Assembly: GCA_016630955.3 (NCBI GenBank)
Contig: CM049989.1
Location: 186,001-250,000, forward strand
Reading direction: 5' to 3'
From: Didymella arachidicola
Taxonomy: Eukaryota; Ascomycota; Dothideomycetes; Pleosporales; Didymellaceae
Length of the DNA stretch: 64,000 nt
Below, piece after piece: positions 11,269-21,113 of the stretch. The notes below the pieces were generated by a model. It was not told the origin of the DNA. It made no database searches and worked only from the letters and a program-made list of their open reading frames with translations. Both the position numbers and the translations under genes were made by a program. Each line of letters opens with the position of its first letter. Within the stretch, counting starts at the first letter, position 1.

Positions 11269-12105
11269 ATGTCCCTCAAGTACTTCACTCTTGCGCTTGC
11301 CGCGACCGCTGCTGCTGCACCCGGATCCCCGTTCCAGGCTCTCGAGGCTCAAGGCTCCAGCGACAACCCATGCGAACCCTGCCAGCCCTCTGGCGCCACT
11401 GGCATGGACCCTCCCGCGGTCGGCTCTGACCTCTCGTCCCTCTACGTCGACGTCCTCGACTCGGTCAAGGGAATTTCCTTCTCCAAGCGCGATGGCCTGA
11501 CCGCCCGTGCTTCCTCCGGCTTCTGCTGCGTCGCCTCGCTCAACTGCGTGAATGTCCAGTCGCTCAACATCCCCATGTGCTACGACAAATTCACCACAAA
11601 CTTCAAGTTCCCGGACGGCTCGTACGGATCCCTCACCACCGGCGAATACACCTCGAACAACCAGCAAATCAACCTCCTCACGGGTAACTTCTCAGGCGGA
11701 AACATCTACTCGGCCGCGCCCCAGGACAAGCCCAATACAGCGACCCTCAGCATCCCCGCGCAGTACACAGGCACCGGCGTCGGCGCGGCTATCCCTGCGT
11801 CTGAACTCGGTTCCGTTGTTGTATACACGACGACTATCCCCGGCACAACGTTTACCGCGCCAACGACCGTTCCGGGAACGATCCGCGCTGCGACTGTCAA
11901 TGGCGTTGCTGTCAGCACAAGTGTTGCGCCGCAGACTATTACTCAGGCTACTACTGTTGCGCCGCAGACTACCGTTGTCACTACACAGGTTCCTGATGCG
12001 AGTGCATCGGCATCGAGCAAGGGCGCTGCTGGTGTCGTTTCGTACGACTCGTCGAAGTCATTTGGCGTGTCGGTGTTGGGTGCGCTGATGTACTTTTTGA
12101 TGTAG
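11269..12105 (+). CDS. Secreted GPI-anchored surface protein
   Basis: 278 aa, single exon. The first 19 residues (MSLKYFTLALAATAAAAPG) are a signal peptide. A Cys-containing domain follows (CEPC near residues 34-37, then SGFCCVASLNCVNVQSLNIPMCYDKF at about 83-108), in which a CC pair and spaced Cys suggest disulphides. Residues 180-255 are Thr/Ser/Val-rich with near-repeats of VAPQT and TTV, a likely O-mannosylated stalk. The C terminus ends in a short hydrophobic tail (FGVSVLGALMYFLM) preceded by small residues, as expected for a GPI attachment signal. I recognise no enzyme domain. Likely cell-wall or plasma-membrane surface component. Confidence 0.8.
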   Translation: MSLKYFTLALAATAAAAPGSPFQALEAQGSSDNPCEPCQPSGATGMDPPAVGSDLSSLYVDVLDSVKGISFSKRDGLTARASSGFCCVASLNCVNVQSLNIPMCYDKFTTNFKFPDGSYGSLTTGEYTSNNQQINLLTGNFSGGNIYSAAPQDKPNTATLSIPAQYTGTGVGAAIPASELGSVVVYTTTIPGTTFTAPTTVPGTIRAATVNGVAVSTSVAPQTITQATTVAPQTTVVTTQVPDASASASSKGAAGVVSYDSSKSFGVSVLGALMYFLM

Positions 12106-12464
12106 AAAGCGTGCGAAGATGGGCGATTCAGTTCTGGCAGTGGGGTTGGTATTTATAGACTGGTTGGATAGAAGGAGGGATGATACCCTGGGATGACGAC
12201 ATGCATACTCACAAGACACGCATAATGAATAACTACAATTCTGAACTGTGTTTGCATTCGTGGAAATGAGTGCCTCGAGGGCCTCGAGCATGAGCTGCGT
12301 GCATTTGCTATGCCAAGATCGGTATCGTTGAAAATCATCCCGTTACGCCTTTCCGAACCTTTGAAGTATCCCGTACATTCATCCCATTACCGTTAACGCA
12401 ATTTTTCACCCTGATCAATTCGAACCAAATCATCCCGCATACCTGGCTGCCTCCACGCTCGCGT
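12106..12464. other. Intergenic, convergent gene ends
   Basis: 3' regions of the GPI protein gene and of the minus-strand gene that ends at 12465. No gene or repeat seen. Confidence 0.5.
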
Positions 12465-13388
12465 CTAGTGACCCTCCTTACCGACCATCTCGACCGACGC
12501 AGGGTACTTGCGAGCAGCCGCGCCCAGCAGGCGCTTGAGGTACGTCTCGTAGTACTGCTCCATGGACTTGCTAGGGTCAAGGTTGTATTCGTCACGGGCC
12601 AAGTTCTCGAGAGACAGGAGAGCCCTCTCGAATCGACCTTCCACCTCTTCCTTCCACGTACTCATCTCAGTGACTCCGGTAGCGAAGCTCTTGGCACTAT
12701 CCGGGTGGTGGCTTCCCGTGCCGACGGAGACTTCGTTGCTAGATTTGTCGGGCAGAGCGGTGCTGTTGAAGGGGACGGGGGGCCTGTTGACAAGGTCGTT
12801 GGCGGAGAAAGCGATGAGCCCTAGTGGATTTGGGCGCGGTGAGCCGAGACCGATGGAGACTGCGCGCGAGTAAGAAGAAGTGGATGTGAATTGTGGAAGT
12901 TGCTTACTCTTGTTCTTTCCTCCCTCGCTAAGCACTTCACTCAATCTGTCGCTCTCGTCGTCGGCAGGGACAGAAGAGCGGTATGAGCGGTTGCTTGTAG
13001 ACATCACGTCGGTGTCCTGGCCGAATCGGTGGCCTTCGAGCTTAGCTTTGGCAAGCTTATCGCCAATGCTGCTCCAGCCACGGCCGCGGCGAGAGGCGAT
13101 GCGGTAGACGACAGACGTTGCTGGCGACGAGACCTCCGGTGTGTTGATAGGCGGTGTGGGGTACATGGCGTCCTCCGCTGCCTCATTCAGGACTTCAGTC
13201 ATGGGAGCGAGAATCTTGACCATGGCGTGAAAGTCAATGTCCGGTGGTGGATCGACAGCCTGGTTCTCCATGGCCTCTGTGAGGGGGGTTGGGTTCGGCA
13301 CCGTCACATCGCCCGTAGTAGTGACTGAAAACTGAGAGCCAGAGGACTTCGGCTCGGGCTTCGGGGGTATGGTGAACTGACCAGCCAT
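12465..13388 (-). CDS. Conserved hypothetical protein
   Basis: Not recognised. 291 aa if a 48 bp intron at 12860-12907 is removed (donor GTAAGC, acceptor GCAG); the intron length is a multiple of three, so retention would keep the frame and add 16 residues. The start at 13388 (MAGQFTIPPKPEPK) follows a region that looks untranslated. The N-terminal half is disordered, rich in Pro/Ser/Thr, with an acidic helix-like stretch (DIDFHAMVKILAPMTEVLNEAAEDAMYP). A basic segment RIASRRGRGWSSIGDKLAKAKLEGHRFG sits in the middle. The C-terminal 70 residues (TSTWKEEVEGRFERALLSLENLA and YETYLKRLLGAAARKYP) look helical and best conserved. A regulatory or scaffold protein is possible, but no function is assigned. 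Confidence 0.65.
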   Translation of the reverse strand: MAGQFTIPPKPEPKSSGSQFSVTTTGDVTVPNPTPLTEAMENQAVDPPPDIDFHAMVKILAPMTEVLNEAAEDAMYPTPPINTPEVSSPATSVVYRIASRRGRGWSSIGDKLAKAKLEGHRFGQDTDVMSTSNRSYRSSVPADDESDRLSEVLSEGGKNKSKQLPQFTSTSSYSRAVSIGLGSPRPNPLGLIAFSANDLVNRPPVPFNSTALPDKSSNEVSVGTGSHHPDSAKSFATGVTEMSTWKEEVEGRFERALLSLENLARDEYNLDPSKSMEQYYETYLKRLLGAAARKYPASVEMVGKEGH

Positions 13389-13798
13389 TGTTGCAACCAA
13401 TTGCTCCGGTACTTTTGCACACGCGATCGAAGAAGAGAGAAACGCTGGGGAGGGAATGGTCGTTTGGCAGACGACTGAGTACTGACCTTTGAATTGGTGG
13501 TGGGTTGAGTTTATTTGTGGTGTTGAGGAGCAAACCTCGCGGAGGATTGGAGTTGTAGTAGATGGGAAGGCGGGAGGCGGGAGGCGGGGTATCTGGTGTT
13601 GTTGTGGAGGTCCTGGGGTATGCTGGTGAAAGTGAGTTGGGGTCGGTGCGCTTGCCGGTGACGGAGTGGGCAGCAACGAGGACCAGTGACAATCGTCAGA
13701 TTGCCAAAAGAGATGACCAGCAAACAGATTCAGAGGTGCTTATCGGCCAATCCCGCGGATGCAAATGTAAGTCATGGATGCGGTCGAGCTCCTTTCAC
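13389..13798. promoter_or_regulatory. Promoter of the 12465-13388 gene
   Basis: Between two minus-strand genes. Holds the promoter and 5' UTR of the downstream hypothetical gene and the 3' UTR of the PQ-loop gene. A G/T-rich run at 13560-13610 on the plus strand (C/A-rich on the transcribed side) is typical of fungal leaders. Confidence 0.4.
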
Positions 13799-14753
13799 CT
13801 ACGCAACTCTCGAAGGCAGGTGGGCCACACCGCTGATCCTCGAGCTCACACTGCGCTGCCGCTGCACTTCGAGTCCTGCGGAAGAAGTTCTAAACACAGA
13901 GGTGCTAGAGGGCAAATCATGTAGCGCAATGCCTGAGGCTTCTGCAGCAGTGGCTCCTTCGCTTGCCGTCGTTCTGCTGCCCTCGCCATGCTTTTCTTTC
14001 CACCACGGCCTGAGGTTGTAGTACGCACCGCATGCAAATATTCCAATCCAGAGGGCCAGCTCTGTTGCATATATGACTATACCCAAGATGTCCAGCTTAG
14101 GTTGGAAGAAGACAGAGAGCAACGAGGTCAAGTCTCCCAGCGCATCTAGTCCCACGAAGATGAACGAGATACCTCGCACCGTGCGGTGACGGTATATATC
14201 CATATAATGGCTTCCTACGCCTGCTGCAAGCAAGGCAGCAGCAAGTGCAGCCATGAATATGAGGGGCCATTCCAGCTCCCTTTCTTTCGCGTGGCGCAGA
14301 GCAATGATGAACGCAGCTTGCACACCACCCATGAAACACATGACCGGGACAATGAGAGCCAGGGACCGAGGGACAGACCATTTCTGCAAATAATGTCAGC
14401 GTCGACGCTGCTTCGAATTTGCCAGTGTGATGCTTGCCTTCTCGTAGTAATAGCACTGAATCCACGTCAACAAGCTCAGTACTATGAGGATCTGGGGCTG
14501 GATACGCAGAGCGATGCTGAACTCTTCAACAATATTGTAGACACCAAGTGGCACTCCCGCCCATGCCCAGAGCATCATCATGGTGGGTTGTAGTCCTATA
14601 GCATTATGGCGGCGATAGTTGATGATGATCTGCGGGATCAATTGTACGGACCAGCAAACCTGCGCTCGATAAGCAGATACACAGGTGCACAGTGTGGATT
14701 GCACTTACTGCACCCAGAGTCCCGAGCACGTTTGCAGCGACTGGAATATCCAT
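13799..14753 (-). CDS. PQ-loop repeat membrane protein
   Basis: 283 aa multi-pass membrane protein. PQ-loop family members are often vacuolar/lysosomal amino-acid exporters or related carriers; substrate unknown here. Three exons: 14709-14753 (MDIPVAANVLGTLGA), 14438-14659 and 13799-14383. The first PQ motif is clear in exon 2 (VCWSVQLIPQIIINYRRHNAIGL, with the helix-breaking Pro-Gln pair). The second repeat (GISFIFVGLDALGDLTSLLSVFFQP) lacks the exact PQ dipeptide. Hydrophobic segments number about seven, as expected. The intron between exons 2 and 3 is GC-AG (donor AAG|GCAAGC, acceptor TTGCAG) and joins YYYEK to KWSVPRS in frame; no GT donor does so. The C-terminal 60 residues are hydrophilic and probably cytosolic. 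Confidence 0.82.
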
Positions 14754-15295
14754 GACCTTACGTGGAACGAGGGTTAAGGAGATGTGGAGAAAGCGCGGTG
14801 CAGAGGCTGCAAGACGGGCACGAGCTACATCAGACGTGATTATATCCTCGCTCTATGGTTTCACCTGAGTGCGATTCAAAAGCACTCATCAGCAGGTCGA
14901 AAGCATGGAGGTCCCTCAATCTTGGCCAAGACGAGTTTGAAAGCACTGGAGCCCTCCAGCTCGCTTGTTTGCTGAACGTCACCAGCGAGGCTAACCCTTG
15001 TATGCGCCGACTAAGGCAAGGCTCAGGCACGAGCTACAACAGACGTATCAATGCCCTCGCTTTGTGATTCTACACTAGACGAGCATTCTTTAGCAACTTG
15101 AAAGCAAAGAAGTTCTCACCTTGGCTGAGACGAATTTGAAAGCACTGACGCCCTCCAACTCGCTTGTTCGCTGTACGCCACTAGCCAGGCTAATCCCTGT
15201 ACGCGCCGACCGAGGCAAGGCTGCGGCGCCGATCTCAAAGTTCACGATGCTTGGAAATCAAGAGCCACCACAACACACTCACTCCCACGAGCACG
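14754..15295. promoter_or_regulatory. Bidirectional promoter, PQ-loop gene / ERV1
   Basis: 542 bp between divergent start codons. Most of it is occupied by a diverged tandem duplication of about 209 bp, listed separately. The final 60 bp before ERV1 are CA-rich leader. Confidence 0.6.
14818..15232. repeat. Diverged 209 bp tandem direct duplication
   Basis: Copy 1 is about 14818-15026 and copy 2 about 15027-15232. Both begin GCACGAGCTACA(T/A)CAGACGT and share GACGA(G/A)TTTGAAAGCACTG, CCCTCCA(G/A)CTCGCTTGTT and GGCAAGGCT near their ends. They differ by scattered substitutions and small indels, so the duplication is not recent. It lies wholly in the divergent promoter upstream of ERV1. Confidence 0.75.
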
Positions 15296-15920
15296 ATGTC
15301 GTCAATACCGACAGACACAGAGGAGAAGAAAGATGAGGGCAAGGCACGGCCAGGCGGTAAGAAGATCATCAACGGCATAGTCTACGATGCAGACGGCAAG
15401 CCGTGAGTACACCCTCCATGCGCCGGACGAGACACAGCACGATCCGCGCATTCAATCCGAGCACCCAGCGCAAAGAAGCTAAAAGATGCTACGCAGATGC
15501 CGCACGTGCAACGACATGTCCGCGCTCTTCGCCATGGGCAAGAAGACCAAAAAAGCCCTCCCGCCCACTCTCCCCAAAGACTGCCCGCCCGACGTCGCCC
15601 AGCTCGGCCGCTCCAGCTGGACACTGCTGCACTCGATAACCGCCACGTATCCCGAGAACCCACCCCGCGAGCTGCAGACCGAGACATCCGCCTTCCTGCG
15701 AACGTTCGGCAAGCTGTACCCGTGTTGGGTGTGTGCGGAGGACTTTCAGGATTGGATGAAGGTTAATACTCCGCGGGTCAGTAGTAGGAGTGAGTTCGGG
15801 CAGTGGATGTGCGAGGCGCATAATGCGGTTAATGTCAAGCTTGGGAAGAAAGAGTTTGACTGCAATAGGTGGGAGGAGAGGTGGCGGACGGGATGGAAGG
15901 ATGGAAGATGCGATCCTTGA
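15296..15920 (+). CDS. ERV1: FAD-linked sulfhydryl oxidase
   Basis: Mitochondrial intermembrane-space sulfhydryl oxidase that reoxidises Mia40 in the disulphide relay and passes electrons to cytochrome c. 176 aa in two exons, 15296-15402 and 15497-15920, with a 94 bp intron that restores the sequence KPCRTCND. All three expected Cys pairs are present: the N-terminal shuttle CRTC right after the splice junction (about residues 37-40), the catalytic CWVC in FGKLYPCWVCAEDFQDWM, and the structural pair CEAHNAVNVKLGKKEFDC (C-X16-C). FAD-binding residues of the Erv/ALR fold are visible in LGRSSWTLLHSITATYPENP and WMCEAHNAVN. The short, charged N terminus lacks a cleavable presequence, as in other Erv1 proteins. 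Confidence 0.93.
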
Positions 15921-16358
15921 GCGTGAGAGTGAGGGATGGCACGGAATAGCGCGGAATATGTACGATGGGTGTACGATTGTATTGGTGTATGTAAGGCTTT
16001 TGGCATTGCGGTTTGCATAGCGCTGCGCGGACACCACTCCTGTAATTATACGGCGCAACTCAAGAGCATAGACTTCGGCATTGGGCGGCGTTAGAGGCAC
16101 ACGATTCATACGGCCATTTGTATGACCTTCGACCCGACAGAACTTATGGCTGGCATCATGTAGCGTCTGACGTCCTCGAGTTCATATCTGGGCCGTAGAC
16201 CTGCTAGCAGGGGCTAGACAGACCTCACACCTGCAACATGATATCAAGGTCCCTTTCGCGCATGGAGCGGGGTAACTCTACATTTCAAGGTCTCAGGTGT
16301 TCTGTCAACAATCTTTGACAACGTTTGTCTATGAGTTTCAGTCCTTTCGTCAGCCATC
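15921..16358. other. Intergenic
   Basis: 3' region of ERV1 and promoter of the following plus-strand gene. No coding resemblance or repeat found. Confidence 0.5.
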
Positions 16359-17219
16359 ATGTATATCTACCCCACGGACAGCTTGAGCCTTAACCCTGGC
16401 CATCACCTCACGTATCACAAAGGCAGCCGCTCTGACCCATCTTCCTCGACGCACTCTGGCTTCTCGCAGCCCTTGAGTCAAGTAGACCGAGGCTCAGCAA
16501 TCGCCCTTGGTGGCCTCCTTATCTTCATCCTGACTGCGGCTGCTTGGTTCTGCTCTGTTCAGATCAAGAAGAGAAAGGAAAGAGACGCTGAGCAACAGTT
16601 ATGGCAACACGCCCCTATGTCGACTCAGCGTGTGGCGAGTCTTGGAAATTGTACTCTGCGATTCTCATCAGAGAAAAAACGTGCTGCGAGAACCCTCGAC
16701 GCAACAAGAGCTGATTCTGCGACGAGTACGCTTGGAAACAAGGGCAGGCACGTAAGCCATGCTGATGACGAGAGCCTGGAGCGCCGATGGCAGAGAGCGT
16801 TGCTGCAGTCAGATTCTCTGGGCCAGTCGCAGCAGCAGAGCCGTACCGCAGGCGCGCTATGGGCGCCTAAAGACTACAGACTTTCCACCGACCGAGAGAG
16901 ATCAATCTCACCTCGTTCTCGAGCCACGCCATCACGAGATCGATCCTCCGGGCCTCAAGTTCCACGCCGTGCGTCATGTCACAAACGCCAGAGAAGTGTG
17001 CGTTCTGTTGACGCGTTCGTCCCGAGTTGTCGATCTTTGCCGTCCCAGGTTCAGTACGACAGGCGATGGTGGAGTGAGATGGCTGGTTATGGCAGGGGCG
17101 CAGCACGCACCAACCGACATTTCTCGACCCTGGCGCCTATACTTGAGCCCGAAGCGGCTCTCCAAGTTTCGGCTTTCGATGATGTTAATCTCTTCAAGTG
17201 CGGAAGAAGTAGTATATAA
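16359..17219 (+). CDS. Hypothetical single-pass membrane protein
   Basis: Not recognised. 286 aa, single exon. Residues 1-46 are polar; a strong membrane helix spans about 47-68 (IALGGLLIFILTAAAWFCSV) and is followed at once by a basic stop-transfer run (QIKKRKERD). This predicts an N-out, C-in type III topology. The remaining 215 residues are Arg/Ser/Gln-rich and probably disordered (for example RSISPRSRATPSRDRSSG), a composition seen in phosphorylated cytosolic tails. There is no signal peptide. Frame length and ATG context support a gene, but no family is assigned. Confidence 0.55.
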   Translation: MYIYPTDSLSLNPGHHLTYHKGSRSDPSSSTHSGFSQPLSQVDRGSAIALGGLLIFILTAAAWFCSVQIKKRKERDAEQQLWQHAPMSTQRVASLGNCTLRFSSEKKRAARTLDATRADSATSTLGNKGRHVSHADDESLERRWQRALLQSDSLGQSQQQSRTAGALWAPKDYRLSTDRERSISPRSRATPSRDRSSGPQVPRRASCHKRQRSVRSVDAFVPSCRSLPSQVQYDRRWWSEMAGYGRGAARTNRHFSTLAPILEPEAALQVSAFDDVNLFKCGRSSI

Positions 17220-17597
17220 TCTGTATCAAGTGGCCCTAAACATGAGACAAGAGGTTAGACCTAAAAGCTTGTATCAGCCAGTACTTTCTCAAGAGAATAA
17301 ATATCAACGATAAGTGAAAGAGGTTCGCTTGCATCCATTATGTAGAGAGTTTGAGCCGTGAAATAATCCCGCCCTGTGATCTTATTCGTTCTCGCTACTA
17401 CCAAACATCCGTCTCGTCAATGTAATGTGTCGTCTCCTTGCAAAAGAATTGCTCCAGAAGGGTGTATCTAAGATGAGCTTAGACCAGCTAGCCGCTCAGC
17501 CAATGGCAACGGTACGAAAAAGACGATTCAGATGCTGAACAGGTATCGTGACTTGATCTCGTTGTAAATGCCGCACGTGTAAATTACTGAGACAAGC
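17220..17597. other. Intergenic, convergent gene ends
   Basis: 3' regions of the single-pass membrane protein gene and the MAP kinase gene. Nothing else seen. Confidence 0.5.
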
Positions 17598-18854
17598 TTA
17601 TCGCATGATCTCCTGGTAGATGAGAACTGTGAATGGTCAGTGGAAGCACATGTATAGAATGTGTAGGTACTACGCACGCTTCAGTTGCTCCTTAGTCAAG
17701 TTGTCCTTGTTCTTGTCGAAGTCGAAGAATTCCTCGGGAATCGGGTCGGCAGTAGGCTCGTCATCGGGGTCATGGTAAGGTTCGAGGTATGGGTGCTTAA
17801 GAGCCTCCTCAACTGTGATACGCTTGACTGGGTTGAATGCAAGCAGTCGCTCGAGCAGGTCAAGGGCAAGATCGTTAGTCTTGGGGAACATAGCCTTCCA
17901 TGGAATCTTCTTCTTGAAGGGAAGCGAGCGGATGTATTCGCGAGCGCGACGGGACTTAATGCCGTAGTAGTCCTCCATGGTGGGGGTACCGAGGACATCG
18001 AGAATCAGTGTGAGCTGGTGGTGGTCTAGAAATTGTCAGTACCAACACCAATCGTTCAGCTCATTGGCACTTACAATCCTTTCCAGGGAACAATGGCTTG
18101 CCGCTAAGCATCTCAGCCAAGATGCAGCCGACACTCCATACATCGATAGCCTTTGTGTACTCCTTGAAGGTAAGCATGATCTCCGGCGCACGGTACCAAC
18201 GTGTAGCAACGTATTCCGTCATGAACCCAGAGTTGTCCTCGGTGGAAGCGGCAGATCGCGCAAGACCAAAGTCGCAGACCTTGAGATCGCAGTTCGCGTT
18301 AAGAAGCAGATTGGAGGGCTTGAGATCGCGGTGGAGAACGTTCGCCGAGTGCATGGCCTTCAGGGCGCGCAGTGTCTGGTAGATGAAGTACTGGCAATGG
18401 TCGTCTGACAGCTCTTGTGTGCGAATGACGCGGTGCATGTCTGTCTCCATGAGTTCCTGCCGCTCATATTAGCCTCGTCCCAGACTTTGATGCGCTTCAA
18501 TGCCTACCTGGATGAGGTAGACCTCTGTGAATGTCTCATAGTTGCGAGGCTTCTGGATATCGAGAATCGAAATGATATTCTCGTGATTGAAATAACGCAG
18601 CAACTTCATCTCTCGCAGTGTTCGCAGACAGAACATAGAGTGGTCGAACGGCGTGATCTTCTTGATGGCCACCTTCTGGCCGGAAGGCTTGTGTAGCGCG
18701 GAGCTGTCAAGCAATTAGCAGTTGCGTCCCTTGCTCAATGGCATTGTACGTACCAGACGACACCATAGGCGCCCTCTCCTACTACATCCTGAATATCATA
18801 CTGCTCCGAGACATTGAAGGAGATCTTCCTAGAGCTACCGCCTGCTGGAGGCAT
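17598..18854 (-). CDS. PMK1: MAP kinase, Fus3/Kss1/Pmk1 type
   Basis: Serine/threonine MAP kinase of the pheromone/filamentation (invasive growth) cascade; in plant-pathogenic ascomycetes this orthologue controls infection structures. 351 aa in five exons: 18754-18854, 18508-18703, 18075-18456, 17678-18025 and 17598-17626; every junction closes in frame. Glycine loop GEGAYG at residues 26-31, catalytic lysine in VAIKK (45-49), HRD at 141-143, DFG at 161-163 and the activation motif TEY at 179-181. The C-terminal common-docking region reads YHDPDDEPTADPIPEEFFDF. The last exon codes only nine residues (ending LIYQEIMR). The sequence is close to Pmk1 throughout, so orthology is secure; the symbol follows Magnaporthe usage. 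Confidence 0.95.
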
Positions 18855-21113
18855 ATTGGTGGCTGTTGTATGTCGTAGACTACGCTACCGGAGGTCCTTG
18901 ATCGGTCGGTTGGAGCTGCTGCTCGATGCTTGCGCGCAGTTGGTAGGATGGACTCGTCAATAGAGGTGGATGGTGGGTGTGACAGCGAAGAGGTCGAGCA
19001 CGATCTGTGACGACTATTTGTCAGTACAAGAACAGGGAAGGTAGAGCTGTGGCCATTGTCTGAAAGACACAGGCTGTCTTGGTTCGTATCCACCCGGCCC
19101 GGAGCATCTCATGGTGAAACGGTGCAGTGTCATGACGGTGAGCTCAGCCCCACGTGCTCCTTTGAGACGCGGGACCAAACGAGACTCCCGTGTTGACAAT
19201 GTATCATTGGCAGGACAAAGAACGCCTACTAGTCGCCGCACAGCCGCCATGCGAGCTTGGGGAGATATTCGACATACCTCTAAGTCAGATGTGCTATGGT
19301 GCACGCAGAAGGACGCAGAGAGAAGGTGCTCGGAGGCGGTACTTTGCTAGGCGACGTCCAACGTCGTGCGCACTCGTAAAGTGGCGCTTCGACTGACTGA
19401 GGGGTGCGCTAATTGAAGCCGAACGCTACGCTACAGACAGAGAATTAGCCTTTGTTAGGCAGCTCTCTTGCTCGACGGGGTGGGCTTGTGCGAGAGCAAA
19501 GAGCAGCTACGGCGGTGGCAGTGTGGGAGCGCGGTGAGGTGAGGGCGCTCACTGAGGGGCAGGGTCTAGCAGGGGTCTGGTCTACGAGTGCTTGATCGCC
19601 AGGTCAGCCTCCAAACTCGCAGAGAAGCAGCAGAAACAGATCGAAGGAAACGTGGCGACGCACTGCACTGTACTGTGGCCTGACAGCATACAAAAGCTGT
19701 TTGTGCCCAAGCTTTCTGTCGTGTAATGGGGAGGAAGGTGCGATGGCGGCGGTGCTGATAGTGGGGTATCTGCAGCTTAAGGCGGGCAAGCACACGCAGG
19801 AACGGCTCTCACTCGACGAGCACAACACCAGAAGCAAGGATGAAAGCGAGTTCAAATTAGCAACAACCTGCAGCTGGCACCTCGCAATTATAGCAGCCCG
19901 CGCAAATAGCACATCCCTCCTCTCTCTGAAGGCTGCTACCGCCGCGCGAGCTACCTTCCGCTACTAGTGTTAGCCGCCGCATCAGTGGTACCAGCCAATA
20001 ATAACACCGCAGAAGAGAGCAGCAATCGAGCCATGTCGCGCCCTCCCGCATAAGGCACAAGACGGCCGCTCTGTTGAGACCTGCACGAGAGTCATCACAA
20101 ACTTTCGAACAGCGTTTGACATTCGTCTGGATGGCAGCCGTGTAAGAGCGACCTTGTCTTATGTGTCTCGACTCTGCAGAAGCCCCACCACCACTCCACT
20201 CACATCTCGCTTCTGAGCAGCTGCACAGCTTCTTGACACGCATCGAACAACACTGACTGCCTGGCTATCCGTGTGCTTCTCGTCGTACCTTATCCAGTCC
20301 GGTTCTAGAGGTTCAACTCTGAAACTCCGCTGTCTACAGGGGTCCAGTTCCAAGGGGCAGCCGACATGATCTATTGGGGAAAAGGGTGTCACACCTAAAC
20401 TTAGTAGGCCGCTATAGCGGCCTACCATTGGCCGCGTTGCCGGCAGGTGGTCATTTCGGACGTCTGCCAACTTTGTGCTGTCTGAGATCTTGACAGCGCG
20501 ACAACCGAATGGTCGAAGGTTTGATTCCTCAGGCTGATTGACATGTCAATAGTCTGGAAGGATTGCAGAGCTTCTAGAAGTCGTTTCGGCATCTCGACCC
20601 CAATACCGTGCAAGCTTCTACTACGCATCGCTACGACGATACGTCGTAATGATCGATTCACGAAAGATGCGCCGGGCGACGCTTTGCAACCACGCGTTCA
20701 GGGCTCCGGTGCCGACTGCAAGACTTCAGAAAACCATCTTTTTGCATGTGCGCAATGCGGCAATGATCGAGTTGCTCCAAGACGCAGGGTCATGACTGCG
20801 GCCGACATGTTAAATCCAGCCTCTTTCTATCTCTCAGGGTTGGCTATTTTACCCTTGTCATCCTTGGTCGTGCGGTTGGGGCGGTGCTGCCGGTGCTGTT
20901 GTTCACCATCCCCGTACAACTCTCACGCTCAATACGAGCATCAGAGCCTCCCGAGATCACCATGATGCCTACCACAGGACAAAAAAGGTTTGCACGTCGA
21001 ACCCGCCTCTGCCTTTCCACTCCGCGACCATCGTTGCTCCGATTGCTCCGATTGCTCCTCCCTTTTGATTGACGATCCAAACAAGCAAGCACATCACTCC
21101 TTCGACTGCGACC
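18855..21113. promoter_or_regulatory. Long divergent intergenic region, MAPK / BTB gene
   Basis: 2.26 kb between divergent start codons. The 300 bp next to the MAP kinase ATG probably carry its 5' UTR. A perfect 22 bp palindrome lies at 20404-20425 (separate entry). Open frames inside are short and lack domain resemblance. A long regulated upstream region would suit a developmental MAP kinase, but that is inference. Confidence 0.45.
20404..20425. repeat. Perfect 22 bp palindrome
   Basis: GTAGGCCGCTA followed directly by its reverse complement TAGCGGCCTAC, with no spacer. Could be a dimeric regulator site or a cruciform-prone dyad. It lies about 0.7 kb before the BTB gene and 1.55 kb before the MAP kinase. 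Confidence 0.7.

Noticed and set aside
20470..20545. tRNA-like B box (GGTTTGATTCC) near 20518
   Set aside because: No matching A box and the flanks do not fold into T and acceptor stems; not called as a tRNA.
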